Assembly: GCF_036373705.1 (NCBI RefSeq)
Contig: NC_089863.1
Span: 862,001 to 926,000 of the forward strand
From: Amia ocellicauda
Taxonomy: Eukaryota > Chordata > Actinopteri > Amiiformes > Amiidae
Direction: 5' to 3'
DNA: 64,000 bases
The notes below the pieces were generated by a model that saw only the letters and a list, made by a program, of their open reading frames with translations, made no database searches and was not told the origin of the DNA. The position numbers and the translations under genes were made by a program. Positions 44,531 through 56,941 of the stretch are shown here, piece after piece. The stretch's first letter is position 1. The number at the start of each line of letters is the position of its first letter.

Positions 44531-45275
44531 CATTCTATTCATTCAATTCAATTGTGTTTATAAAGCACTTTAAAGTCATACCAACGTGCTGTACAATTAA
44601 AAACATAATCAAACATACTAAAAAACAATGCATCAATACACACATAATCAGCCTAAAAACTTAATAATAAAAAACAGTACAACAGACAATCAATTCGCAC
44701 CCTACACATAGACAAGGCCATACTATCAGCTCTCATATGCCCTGGAAAAGAAATCCGTTTTCAATCGTGTCTTAAATACTCCTACCGTGTCTGATGATCT
44801 AATCGACTGGGGCAAAGCATTGCACAGTTTCGGTGCCGCCGCAGCCAATGCACGGTCGCGCTTCCCCTGAAAACGTGTCCTTGGAATATTAAGCATCAGT
44901 TTCTTATTAGATCTAAGGAGTCTCACGGAAGAGTAAGTGTTCATCAACTCCGATATATAATCTGGGGCTATAGCATGTAATGCTTTAAACACAAACCTCA
45001 AAACCTTAAATTCTACTCTCTGGTTAATGGGCAGCCAGTGAAGAGAGGCTAAGATCGGAGTAATATGATCCCTCTTTCTGGTATTAGTTAGCAGCCTTGC
45101 TGCAGCGTTTTGTACCAGCTGCAATCGTGACAAAGAGGACTGACAGACCCCAGATACAGTGCATTACAGTAATCCAATACAAAAGCATGAATAACTTCTT
45201 CAAGGTCCTTAAAAACTAGGACCGATTTCAATTTGGCAATATTCCTAATCTGAAAAAAACTATTCATATTCATGC
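44531..45275 (-). mobile_element. L2/Rex1-type LINE, RT C-terminal fragment
   Basis: The minus strand is open for 135 codons: RLQLVQNAAARLLTNTRKRD, ITPILASLHWLPINQRVEFK, DRALAAAAPKLCNALPQSIR and FKTRLKTDFFSRAYES with its stop. An upstream piece (FHAFVLDYCNALYLG-like, near 45,160) is in another frame. The 3' tail contains ATTCAATTCAATTGTGTTTA. 5'-truncated. Confidence 0.8.
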
Positions 45276-45563
45276 GTGTTAATATATTGCATACTTAGCT
45301 TTGCAAAGTGTAATTCAATAAGAGCTGGTGTGTACAGTGTGACTAAAGTGTGAGCTAACAGCTGACAGACGGGTTGCCTGCTAGATTTACAAACCCATGC
45401 TGTGCTAAAGATCCCGTTTATATACATTATACTCAAACAAATATGCATTTCCTCTGCTGAGGTTTGGTTTGCAAATCCTCAACAAGCTACATGTTGACAC
45501 AAAATAGATGTATTTTAAACTTTCTCCTGCATGTCCTTTTGTCCCCACTGTGTCCATCCCTCT

Positions 45564-45859
45564 TCACTTCTCTGATCTCCTGATCGTCTCGTGCTCTGAG
45601 GACGGAGCTGGTCTGTGCAGTGCAGTGTAGGTGTCGCTGGCGCTGTGCTGAGAAAACTGAAAGACACAAAGCCAGACACACACTGTCACTCTGCAGCTGC
45701 TGGACTGGACGCTGTCCTGAGGGCCAGATCAGGCTCTTACTGTCCCCTCTGTCCTCCCACTGACACACTCACCTTCAGAGTGTCGTACTCTGCAGACACA
45801 GCCCTTATATCCAGAGCTGTGTAAGTGTCGCTGTGTGGGTCAGACGGGGCGCTCTGTGG

Positions 45860-45891
<32 letters not shown>

Positions 45892-48800
45892 AAAGGCTGG
45901 GACACAGTTCTACATGCACACAGAGCGATCAATAGCCCCCTGATAGTCACCATGTTTAGGGGAATCACCGTCTCTCTCCGTGTGCCCCTCAGTGCTCAGT
46001 GTGAAGACCTGTGTGGCCAGAGGCTCTGCTGTAGAGAGTGTGGATGGATCATGGAGTACAATGTGCTCCACACAATGTCCCTCCTTTCCCTGGTATTCTG
46101 TGCCAAACCTTTACCTGAGTCCCTGTGCTGCTCTCCTGTCCAGGTGGACCAGCCTTCCTCCTTCAGAGAGCAGAAGACAGAGATCAGAGCAAGCACACAG
46201 AGTCAACACCATATAGTGTATACAGTGGCGTGGTTTCCCAACACACAAACCACGCAATTGCATGGTTCCCTGAGGGGCTAGGGGGCCCCTGATGCCTAGT
46301 AGCAGTGTTACATTACAAGCTGAATTGTAACTTGCAACAAATTGCTTATTCTTTTCGATGAAAAATAATATATTGTTAATCCCGCCTTTTACTGTTAATG
46401 TAGCAATCTTGAAGCCTCTCGGTTTAGTGCTGTGGTAAGGTCTCTGCACTGTGGTGTGGGAGACCTGCGTTCAAATACCCCTGTGGGTCCATTAGCAGTT
46501 TTATGAGAATAAAGATACATTTTAAGTTAGAATCCTCATAGCCTATTATACCAGAAAATACACTAGGGCATGTTTTCATATATTTTGTATCATTGTGGGC
46601 TATTTTTGATTCAGTATTTAGTATTGTTATGCTAAGAAGTGTGTGTTTGTATACATAGCTCTGAAGTCACACGAATCAGACGAAACTCTGAGCGTTGACT
46701 AAATGGTCAGATTCCTGCAGAATGACCACGTCTGCAGGACGTGAACGGCACCCCGTGGAAACGAGCCGACAGAGTGATGCCTGGTACTTCTATAGTGTCT
46801 TAGGAAGCCTGCAGTTACAACCATGTAGCCAGAGTCATCAATTAAAACAGATGAGACTAAAGAGTTGAAAAGACTACAAGTGCCATGTGTAACTATGATG
46901 TAATTAAAGGCAGATTTGGAAGCATTGTTGGACATTAAGAAGTATTTGATCTCAATCAAACGAGACAGTAAGTGATCAGGTTTTATTTATCTAGCTACTG
47001 AATTGACTACATACTGTATCTATTGTGTAGTATTTATTATAATGCTATTTGTTTTTAGCACAGCTTAAATTGTGATTTCCAAAGGAAATGATGATCACAA
47101 TATTTTGTCGATGACCTTATTGTTTGTGATTAAATGTGTGTGGCAAATTGACGGGATACCGTAGGCTCCATTTAAGAATTGTTTTTGAAACGAATCGTGT
47201 ACATTGCAGCTCGCTGCAATCGTTAAAGCCAGTCATGTTGGTATTTTTGGCACAGAACCCCCACACACAACCTCACTGAAAGCACACGTGTGTAACACTG
47301 TCAATAACAACACTGAAACGGATTCATTTATATATAGTTCTTTAAAATATGTATTTGAATATAAAAAAAATGTATTATAAATGCTCCTTTTAAAGTCAGG
47401 ATTTTAAGTCAGAAAACTTTATAACAATGAAACTATTTGCAATATAATTGCACATCCATCTTTTAAATATTTATTCAGTTTTTGTTGTGTATTTATTAAT
47501 ATTTAATAATACTACCTTTATTTTGTATTTGTTTAGTAACTAGTTCTACTGTTTGGTTGAACAATAAAACTGAAGACTCCATTTTTTCAGAAAGTGGAAC
47601 AAAGCCCCTGCATTCTGCACGTCTGTCTATTTACAAATGGTGATTTCATTCAGCTTCATGACACATTTGAGGTACCGTAACTCTGCCAGCTTCAGTCAAT
47701 GAAAGAGCGCAAAGTGAAGAAGTTCGAGAAGGTAAGAAAATCTTTCACTCTCCCATTTTAACTTTAGTTCGAGTGCACTGACGATACTCTACCCCCCTTA
47801 TAAAGACATAAGATCGTGTCAGACACTGGTGTGAGGCGACGCTAAAATTGTCATGACAGATAAAGGTGGGGCCCCTAAACTGACAAATACGCCTCTGATT
47901 TTATAGCAGCAGCAATAGTACTAGCAGTAGCATTATCATTATTATTCAAATCCCGTAAAAAGCACTATTGTGAGAGCTGCACAGGACACTGCAGCTCCAT
48001 CGTCTCACTCTGTGAAAGAGCCTGAACCTCACACTGACTCGCTGACTCGCTGACACGCAGACTCGCTGACTCGCTGACACGCAGACTCACTGAGACACTG
48101 ACTCACTGACTCGCTGACACGCAGACTCACTGAGACACTGACTCGCTGACTCGCTGACACGCAGACTCGCTGACACACTGGCACACTGACTCGCTGACTC
48201 GCTGAGACACTGACTCACTGACTCGCTGAGACACTGACTCACTGACACGATCTCATTGAAGATTAGTGGATCCCACTGACCTTCTGACACAGATGAGAAT
48301 CACTGCAGTGACAATACAGACGCACAGCGCACTCCCCAGGACAGCTGCCAGCACTGTCTCCCACTCGGCTGGAGCTCAGAGTCAGAGTAAAAACAGCATC
48401 AAATGACATTTTCAGCAGAGGGACTGAACTGCTTGTGTTGATGTGAAAGACACATATTATTAGATTACTGACACTGACTTTAAATGCCTTAAAGTAATGA
48501 ACACAGTAAACCAGCCTTCAGAGCAGTGTGTGTAATCCCTCAGGTTCTTAATTAACCAGTGAGTCGGGATTTTAACACAGACTGATCTGACAGTTTCCAC
48601 TGAATGCCACGCTCATGTCTCTGTGTGTAATACGCACTGTACCTGTTATAGTGAGAGGCACAGCTGTGGAGTTGTGCGCTCCATGTTTATTCTGTGCTTC
48701 ACAGTAGTACTGCCCACTGTCTCCAGAGCTCAAATTAGAAATGATCAAACTCTGCCCTGATCCTTTCTCCCAGACAGCCGCTCCACTGCTCTGAAACCAG

Positions 48801-51800
48801 GAGTATCTCTGCACTGGTGGGTTTGCATTGCTGCTGCAGGTCAGGGTGACAGGACTGCCTTCCACTATTTCACCAGAGGGGCTGACGGACACCGAGGTGC
48901 TCTTTGGGGCGTCTGGAAGAAAAAGCGATCGACTGTTCAGTTTTTTTTCACTTTCTTAGCAGTGGATAAATATTAAACATATAAAACATAAGCTTTTAAG
49001 CGCTTCACTGATGGGAGAATGTGCCCCACTACTAAATGCACCATTTGTCTTTGACCGAAATCAATTATTATGTATGGGGAATTTAGATGCACTGTTTTTA
49101 ACTTATCAATTGTGATGCGTGTGCACGTTTGTCCTGAAAACTCATGTGAATCAGGTTTGTGGCCAATAAAACACGGCCCCAGAGAAGGACATGGCCAATA
49201 GCAAATATTCAAGTAAATGATACAGAAATTATGAAAACACTGGAAATAAATCCCATTTCAACATGTAAACCCACATTTCACATGTAAATGCTTCAGAAAT
49301 AATCGTATATATGTTTAAATACCCGCATTATAAAAGTTTCAGTTAACTGGTCCAGAGCTGGATGTCCGGGTACCCGAATGTGCCTTGAGCCAGAGACAGC
49401 AGATCTGCCCATAGGGGAAGCTGCCACGAAACACAGTCTGCGGGGCCACCTGGTCGCAACCAGGAGCACTGTCACTCACTCTCGCCGGATCTTCTCCAGG
49501 ACCACTGGGAGAGGGGGGATCGGTGGGAATGCATAGAGAAGATGGTGCAGCCACTTGTGGGCTAATGTGTCAATCACTAGGGTTCGGGAGTGGTCTCGGA
49601 CAGAGAACCAAGATGAGACACTCTGAGGGCTGGGTTTGGAAACTCCACCACAAACAGAGCTCTTTCCAGCACGCCTGAGTGACCCTCACACAGCTTGCAC
49701 GATCACGGTGCAGGTGCATTCACTTAATACAGGTCGCTGGAAGCCTTCTGGGATGCGGCACGAGCGGCGGAGGGGGCGCTCTCTGCTTAGCGCGTGCCTT
49801 AGCACTGCCCCTACCAGGAGGAGCACGATGACCCCGGGCTGGCGGGGGGCGCATGGTGATCTGGTGTCGGAAGTGCGGTGCCCTCTGCCCCTGGATGCCT
49901 GGGTGCGAGCCAGAACTGGAGGCGTGGCAAGAGGGTATGCCTCTGCCAGCTGCCTGGTCTATGTCCCTCTGCTGGATAGAGCGGTTTAACATCTCCTCGA
50001 CTGACAGCCTGAAGATGAAGCCTGGGGAGATGGTGGCATCCATGAGGCAAGTGCGGTCTGCCTTTGGCACTTGTCACGTCTGGGAGATCAAAACAACAAC
50101 AAGGCTGCCAGGGAGCACCTGCACCGTCTGCGCCACTGCCTGGAGATTCAGGATTTCAACAACCTGGTCTACCCGGTGAATGCCTCCAGTGTGGCATCGC
50201 ATGCTCTTCTCCAAGCACTGTGGCCCCTGTGGCGGTGTCTCGGAGACGGCACAGAGAGAGAGAGAGTGCACTGGCGGAGGCGAGGACGAAGAACAGGGGG
50301 ACCGGGGGCACCGTGTGCCTAAAATACAGAGGGTACCGATGCACCGAAGGCACTGAAGGCATGGGGCCACCCTGAGGTGTGCCGAGTAGCGGAACAGCAA
50401 GCACCTCGGGGGGGTGAGCACCGTGGGCACCTAACACTGAAAGCGCCGAAGTACAAACAGCGCAGAGTCACACGGAGCGCGATAACTACCACCAGAGCGC
50501 CGCGCTGTCTCAGTGTGGAGGTGGCGGGTGCCATAGGTACTGCCGCACCCATGGACAGGGCAGCGACTCTGATGTGAAACGCAATCAATCCCAGGAAGCT
50601 GAGAGACAGATCACAGACCACAGCTGCGGCCACGGACTGTGGCATGAAAGTAGCTGGCAGAGAAGCCCCTCAAGCGGGCAAGATCTCTCACGGCAGACCG
50701 CCGCTCTGATGTAAACAACATGTTTTCAATAAGCTTCCATGGGAAACTAAATAACCCCTCCCCTTTGGGCAATGATTTTGATTTGAAAGATAACAATGTA
50801 AACCCAGGGAGGGAAGAGGGTCACTTCCTCTTTGACTGGAACTTATTGTCTCAACTCCAACTATGAAACTGAGATGCTGTTGGGGGCATCAGTCAACCCT
50901 CTTTCTTGTAACAGCTGCCAAGCAGAGTCAGTGATGTCATGATGTCCTTAAAACTTAAAAAAAGAAAATAACATTTAAAGGAGCAGATTTTACCTTTAAG
51001 GCAGATCAAGTGCAGAGTAAACCTGGATGAGAATTGGAGTAAATCATTTAAATGAATCTGACATTGTGCACAGGCTGTAACTGAAGGTACTCACAGTGGA
51101 CGTCCACAGTGAACCCTTGAGATCGGGTCGCTCTATACTCTCTTACAGCACAGGAGTAGTTTCCAGAGTCTCTATAGGAAACAGGATTCAAGCGCAGTGT
51201 GTTGGCGGGTGTCTGTGTGAGAGAGACGGACCGGCCATTCTTAATCCAGATGATCTGTGTCTTTGTGGAAGAGCAGCTCCCTGTGTCACAGGTCAGGGTC
51301 ACAGTGTCTCCTTCTCTCACTGTCCCATTCACCCCTGATGGGCTCATCTTCACCTGCAGCTCTGATGGGAATTAAAGGGTTCAGGATGACCAGTCAATAT
51401 GAGATTAAACACCTTAGCTTACTTCTGAGGATCCCCAAGTAAGTATGTATGTGCAGTCAATTTCTACAGTTCACAGGAATTTTAACACACCTCTCATTCC
51501 TGATGGAAAATAAACCTACAGGTGCAAAGACTTGTGATGGGTTGTGAAACAAATAAGATTTATTGCAGCCTTCTAGTGTTTTAATGCATGTGCTGATTTC
51601 AGTATTGTCTCATTAGCTACTGATATTGTGAAAAGCATTCTCTTAAATGTAGACCTTGACTATAAATTAATGTTAATCTTTCTGCAATTTAAGTGTGGTT
51701 CTATGCAATAAAGCAACTTCGTTATAGTAAAGTTTAGATCTTCTGCATTTTTCATAACAGGACAAAATGACTGAATTCAATTCAGCAGACATGGCAACAT

Positions 51801-54800
51801 ATTGGAATACAGTGACAATCAAATCCATTTAGAAAAGGCATCGCCTCCATCGAGTGATATCTGTGGGTTTATAACTGTTGTAAGGGGTTGGTGTGTCAAT
51901 CCTGAGTGCAGGCCTCGTCAATGGCCGGGGCAGCACACTGATTGTGAGTGAATGACAGAGACGTCCGTCTCCCCTGGACCTCTGCACTGTGGCCTCTATT
52001 GACTGAGTCCTCAGACTGATTCCTACTCTGTTCTACTTCAAGCTGCACTCGTCTTAAAACAGGTGTAGCATTATGTTGGGTGTATTTTGATAAGAGCATT
52101 TTATCTCTGAGCTGAAGCACTGATCTAAAGAAGACCTCCCCCCCCAAAGTTATCAGATTTCCTTAAAGCGTGGGACTGGTTTACATCAAAGTGACAGTTT
52201 TGGGGAGGATGGCACCGAGAAGAGGCCAAATAGTTTGTTATTCTGCTATGAGATGTCTGGAGAAAGGGGCCTGTAGGTAATAAAAACTCTTTGAAGTGGA
52301 TGAGAGCCGAAATCCCGACACAGAGCTACGAACCCGGGCCAACCGGCATTTCCAAAAGATGGCATGGATTGACATCAGTCATAAATCAAGCCCCCCTCCA
52401 ATAGGACACTGGGGGCTGAAACCGAAATCCAATCTCAAAAACTCAAGAACCAATCACCTATTGACCTGACAGACTATAAGGAACTGCACGGTCTTTCTCT
52501 CTCTCTCTCTCTCTCACCTGAACCAGTAACTCGGTGCCACAGCTCAACCTGTAGCTCTGTTGCCCGAACCAGAACCAGAAACCAACCAAGTCTTTGCCGG
52601 CAACAGAAGAGTTAAACTGGGAGAAGGAGATTGAGCCGTACGAAGAATTCTTTTAAAGGACTTTATTAAATAAAGAACTTTACAGACTGCGCTGCCCGCC
52701 TGTGCCCACCTGATCAGTGGAGTTTTACAGCTGGACAATTGACTAAGTCGACTGAATACGAAAGTGTCAGTCATTTAAATAGCTATTGAGTCTTAAGAAA
52801 CTTGACCCTTGGAACGAACAGGGCCCTGCTTTCCTCAAAGTCTTTGTCTTCAAATAAGTACGGTGAGAGACCCTGCTTGCCAAGAAGATTTTGTGCACAA
52901 CCTTGGAGCCTTCAAACCAGTGGAAAATCTGTTTGGAAACGACTCTACTTTCGCGAAACCCCAACTTCCAGGTGCATCGACTGAGTGGAAGTTCTTGGAC
53001 AAAGCCGAACCGGACTGCCTTTGTTCCAAACCACACGGACCTCGTGCCATGTGCTGTTATCTGAGCCCGAAGCCAGAGAGGCCTCTCTGCGACGAAGTTC
53101 ACATAAGTTTAACAGTTTGGAGTTCATGATTCATGACATTTGAGAAATCAATTAGAAATGTTAATCTGTGATTCATAACTCTAGAATGTGTAATATCATT
53201 TAGTTTTCTTAAATATAAATGTGTGTTGCATTAAACTGTTTTGTTGATAATTTTAGAAATAAAATCTGTCAACGCCGAGAAATATCTTCTCATTCCTGTT
53301 TAACTGTTTAGTCTGAAATTGACACAAGTGAATAGACGTTAGATTATTGGTGGCCCTGCCTATCCTTAATCATTGAATAATACTCAGTTAAGGGAAATTG
53401 TGGTAACAAGTAATGATAGGATCTTTCTCGGCACCTAAACGTAAATGAGACTGATATATATATAACGAGAAGTTACCTGACATAAAGACTAACCTGCGTA
53501 GTTATTTAATGTCTGACTAACAATACTAATGAGAGACTCACCTTCGTCTTACTAACCGGTATTGTAGTCAATGTGTTTATAACCTTTTTTGTTTAACGAT
53601 TTGTGTTATCATATGCGATCCCATGGTCTTTGATTTGGTCACGGAAGTGATTTGTCTTTGATTTGTTGATCTAGAGTTGAATTTTAATTAGTTTTTCACT
53701 TTTGTATAATTAGTGTAGTGCTACATTTAGTCATGTTATGTTTTTGAATAAATTTGACAATTTATATCTTTGGAATTGGTTTCTGCGTCTAATTATTACA
53801 GAAATTGAGTTCTACAAGATTCCAGGATTCTTGAAAAGGTGATACTATAAATTGATTTCTTTAATTGAAATTTATAAGAGTACCTTACGCTACACAGGAT
53901 TGAGCTCACACTGGCCGTGGCTTCTTGCTGAATCTACACTTCAGACACCAGACTCTTGATTAATTAAAACAATCCCAGATCTTACCAGAGACAGAGAGAG
54001 TCACTCCAGGCACACCAGTCCATTTACCTCCAGGATCATCGGTTTCAAATCTGAATCTATATGTCCCTCTGTCAGCTGTTCTTATGTCCTTTATCTTCAA
54101 AGTGCAGTTCTTCTGTTTATTCCCCAGGTACTCTGCTCTGTGTCGGTATTCAGTGCTGATTGAACCCCCTCCACTGTGATAAACATATGAGGTATCCCTA
54201 TCCTTGTGACACCACATCACTGTCTGCACTGTAATTGTATATGTAAATATATAGGTATAGGTATCAAATAAGCTGCGAGCCTCAAAAGGAAAAGTGGATT
54301 GGAAACTGGGTGCAAGGATGGTATCAGGATAATCATATGAACAGGGAAGGACCACAGAGGAGCCTCTCACAGCACAGATCTTGTCAGGTTGATACCACAC
54401 AGCCCAGCTCCCACCGAGGACACCTGCAGAAACAGCAGCTCAGTGGTCAGTGTTGACAGTGAAGAGTCCAGCAGAGCTCAGAGTCATGACAGCCTCACAG
54501 GACACAGACAAACCCCAGACACACCGTGCATTGTTAGGAGACAAACTCAATGATTTGATATATATTGTGACAGTGTGTGGGGTTGATCCAGCACTGCCGG
54601 GGCTCTCAGGGTCTCCTCCTGCCTCCCAGTACAGGATAGATTTGCTTATTTAGTTGAGATGCTATGATAGTTGTTTGTCTAAGTCAGCGACTGGGTGTTT
54701 CAATAAAATAGTTTTTCTCTGCGGAAATTATTTGTCTTGAACATTTTGATGTTAATCACGGCATTGTCCACCACTTGCAATTTACACTCTTAATATTTAT

Positions 54801-55039
54801 CCATTCAGTCTTCACAATGTTGTCACTATATTACTTTAGTTTGCACTGTTGATCGGTTGTGATATATACAGACACATTTAACACAGAAGATATCTGTGAT
54901 GTGATGAGATGCGAGAAACAGTTCAAACAGACGGTGTGCTCTCTAGTGCGCTGTGCGACACAGTGAGACAGAAGGCAGTGGTACCAGGCAGGAGGAGCAG
55001 AGTGGCCCCCAGTGAGCGCAGTGTCTCTTCCACACCCAT
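45564..55039 (-). CDS. CD22/Siglec-like receptor gene B, 8 coding exons
   Basis: Minus-strand exons: 55,039-54,985 (signal peptide), 54,423-53,986 (V), 51,361-51,095 and 48,912-48,643 (C2), 48,374-48,281 (transmembrane), 46,160-46,115, 45,853-45,773 and 45,647-45,564 (cytoplasmic). Every junction has GT/AG and phases sum to 1,335 nt, 444 residues. The ectodomain is nearly that of gene A; FRFETDDPGGKWTG with its Arg and Trp is kept. The V exon is 54 nt longer, with a new loop between PCSYDYPD and QTVMWCH. The loop Cys present in A (GDCLITSYV) is absent (KDRDTSYV). The tail differs: RRKAGPPGQESSTGTQ, then HSDTYTALDIRAVSAEYDTL, then SASDTYTALHRPAPSSEHET. AEYDTL is ITIM-like. The last motif has His where Tyr is expected. 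Likely an inhibitory or adaptor-binding leukocyte receptor. Confidence 0.85.
46223..47897. mobile_element. hAT-like insertion in gene B tail intron
   Basis: The left end CAGTGGCGTGGTTT and the right end (reverse complement CAGAGGCGTATTTG) are imperfect inverted repeats of hAT style. The 8 bases outside are AGTGTATA and ATTTTATA (6 of 8 match), compatible with a decayed 8-bp duplication. No transposase frame inside; non-autonomous. It lies between the transmembrane and first cytoplasmic exon of gene B. Confidence 0.4.
46418..46497 (+). mobile_element. tRNA-derived SINE-like segment
   Basis: CGGTTTAGTGCTGTGGTAAG and GCGTTCAAATACCCC resemble internal polymerase III A and B boxes at tRNA spacing. 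A cloverleaf is not convincing, so I call a SINE head or tRNA fossil, not a tRNA gene. Confidence 0.35.
48036..48248. repeat. CTGACTCG/CTGACACGCAGA tandem repeat
   Basis: About 210 bp of alternating short words (GACTCGCTGACTCGCTGACA, CGCAGACTCACTGAGACACT). It ends 24 bp before the left edge of the segmental duplication and about 30 bp from the gene B transmembrane exon donor. The minus-strand open frame of SESVSQCLSE type is a repeat by-product. Confidence 0.9.
49345..50820 (-). mobile_element. DIRS-type retroelement fossil in gene B intron
   Basis: Duplicate of the fossil at 24,955-26,430, at the matching intron position, nearly identical in sequence. Shows the same gag-like part. Several breaks. 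Inserted before the segmental duplication. Confidence 0.6.
51430..53855. other. Intron insert unique to gene B, possibly retroelement-derived
   Basis: Only 51,460-51,510 echoes copy A (27,330-27,410). The rest is absent from A. 52,150-53,800 has a (CT)n tract at 52,495-52,515, an AATAAAGAAC at 52,669, and an AATAAATTTG at 53,747, which would suit an LTR-type leader or LTR fossil. No coding part is recognised and no terminal repeats were found, so it stays unclassified. Confidence 0.3.
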
Positions 55040-55719
55040 CGCTGCAGCGTCAGTCCTGTCCTTCTCTCTCGCACTGCAGACACAGGACACAAGAGCTGTA
55101 GACACAGTGCAAACGCTCCTGAAATCCTTCCCCATCCCCAACTGTGTTTATTACAAATCATATTTTTATCCCAAGTCTATGTATTTCAGTAAATAAAATG
55201 ATCCCTCACCCTTTTCAACTACAGTATATAATTTAGTGAAAGGCTGTTAAACGCATACACGTAATTTAGTAAATTTTGTTGAGCTTTTGTCAAGTTATCA
55301 AATCTATATGTTTAAACCCACTAGTAAATCCTGAATAACAAAAATAAAAACAAAACTGTTCTATATACGATTTATCGCTTCTTGAACTACTATTGCATTT
55401 ATGACTAATCAACATTACATTCAATAATTAGTGAAACATATAGATTATAATTCCAACCTGCAATCAAACCTATCAGACTTTACCATATGAAAATGAATGT
55501 GTCTGTGATGACATCATTCAAATGTGAGGAAACACACATAACTCCACACAAACACGTCCGTGTCTACTTTTGTAGCAAATACACCCTCTTGATACCACCA
55601 GCGCTGCCGCCCCTCTGATGCCACAGCTTGAAGTTACATGGTGGTTTTGGGGTTTTCTTTACAACACATTTACGGAGAGTTGACTTTTCATTAATAAAGA
55701 AGAAACGTAAAATGTTATA
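55040..55719. other. Upstream flank of gene B
   Basis: Duplicate of the gene A upstream flank; probable 5' untranslated region and promoter. No clear core motif. Confidence 0.5.
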
Positions 55720-55721
55720 TA

Positions 55722-56941
55722 CAGTGCATCTGGAAAGTATTCACAGCGCTTCACTTTTTCCACATTTTGTTATGTTGCAGCCTTATTCCAAAATGGATTA
55801 AATTCATTATTCCCATATTGACAACGTGAAAGAAGTTTGTTTGAAATCTTTGCAAATGTATTAAAAATAAAAAACAAAAAGCATAAGTATTCACAGCCTT
55901 TGCTCAATACTTTGTTGAAGCACTTTTGGCACCAATTACAGCCTCAAGTCTTTTTGAGTATGATGCTACAAGCTTGGCACACCTATTTTTGGGCAGTTTC
56001 TCCCATTCTTCTTTGCAGGACCTCTCAAGCCCCATCAGGTTGGATGTAGAGCGTCGGTGCACAGCCATTGTCAGATCTCTCCAGAGATGTTCATTCGGGT
56101 TCAAGTCTGGGGTCTGGGTGGGCCACTCAAGGACATTCACAGAGTTGTCCTGTAGCCACTCCTTTGTTATCTTGGCTGTGTGCTTAGGGTCGTTGTGCTA
56201 CTGGAAGATGAACATTCACCCCAGTCTGAGGTCCAGAGCGCTCTGGAGCAGGTTTTCATCAATGATGTCTCTGCAGCAATGTACATTCATCTTTCCCTCG
56301 ATCCTGACTAGTCTCCCAGTTCCTGCCGCTAAAAAACATCCCCACAGCATGATGCTGCCACCACCATGCTTCACTGTAGGGATGGTATTGGCCAGGTGGC
56401 CAGCGGTGCCTGGTTTCCTCCTTCAGCTCTAGGAAGAGTCCTGGTGGTTCCAAATTTCTTCCATTTATGGATGATGGAGGCCACTGTGCTCATTGGGACC
56501 TTCAATGTTGCAGACATTTTTCTGTACCCTTCCCCAGATCTGTGCCTCGATACAATCCTGTCTCGGAGGTCTACAGACAATTCCTTGTACTTCATAGCTT
56601 GGTTTGTGCTCTGACATGCACTGTTAACTGTGGGACCTTATATAGACAGGTGTGTGCCTTTCCAAATCATGTCCAATCAACTGCATTTACCACAGGTGGA
56701 CTCCAATCAAGTTGTAGAAACATCTCAAGGATGATCAGTAGAAACAGGATGCACCTGAGCTCAATTTTGAGTGTCATGGCAAAGGCTGTGAATACTTATG
56801 TACATGTGCTATTTTTGTTTTTATTTTTAATAAAATTGCAAAGATTTCAAACTTCTTTCACGTTGTCATTATGGGGTATTGTTTGTAGAATTTTGAGGAA
56901 AATAATTAATTTAATCCATTTTGGAATAAGTCTGTAACATA
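55722..56941 (-). mobile_element. Tc1-like transposon, deleted copy, only in duplicate B
   Basis: It begins after TA with CAGTGCATCTGGAAAGTATT. The inner terminal-repeat phrase CTTATTCCAAAATGGATTAA recurs inverted at 56,903-56,935, but the outermost right end is gone. Coding strand is minus: MKYKELSVDLRDRIVSRHRS (helix-turn-helix) at the start, then broken frames, then LEWPTQTPDLNPNEHLW and the C-terminus ending at 55,904. The catalytic Glu context reads NPNEH instead of NPIEN. A central part is missing, with frameshifts. Copy A has ordinary sequence at this site. Confidence 0.85.

Noticed and set aside
46418-46497. Possible tRNA gene
   Set aside because: B-box-like and A-box-like words are present, but no convincing cloverleaf or terminator; better read as a SINE or tRNA fossil.
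48087-48290. Minus-strand frame of SESVSQCLSESASQ type
   Set aside because: Direct translation of the CTGACTCG/ACGCAG tandem repeat.
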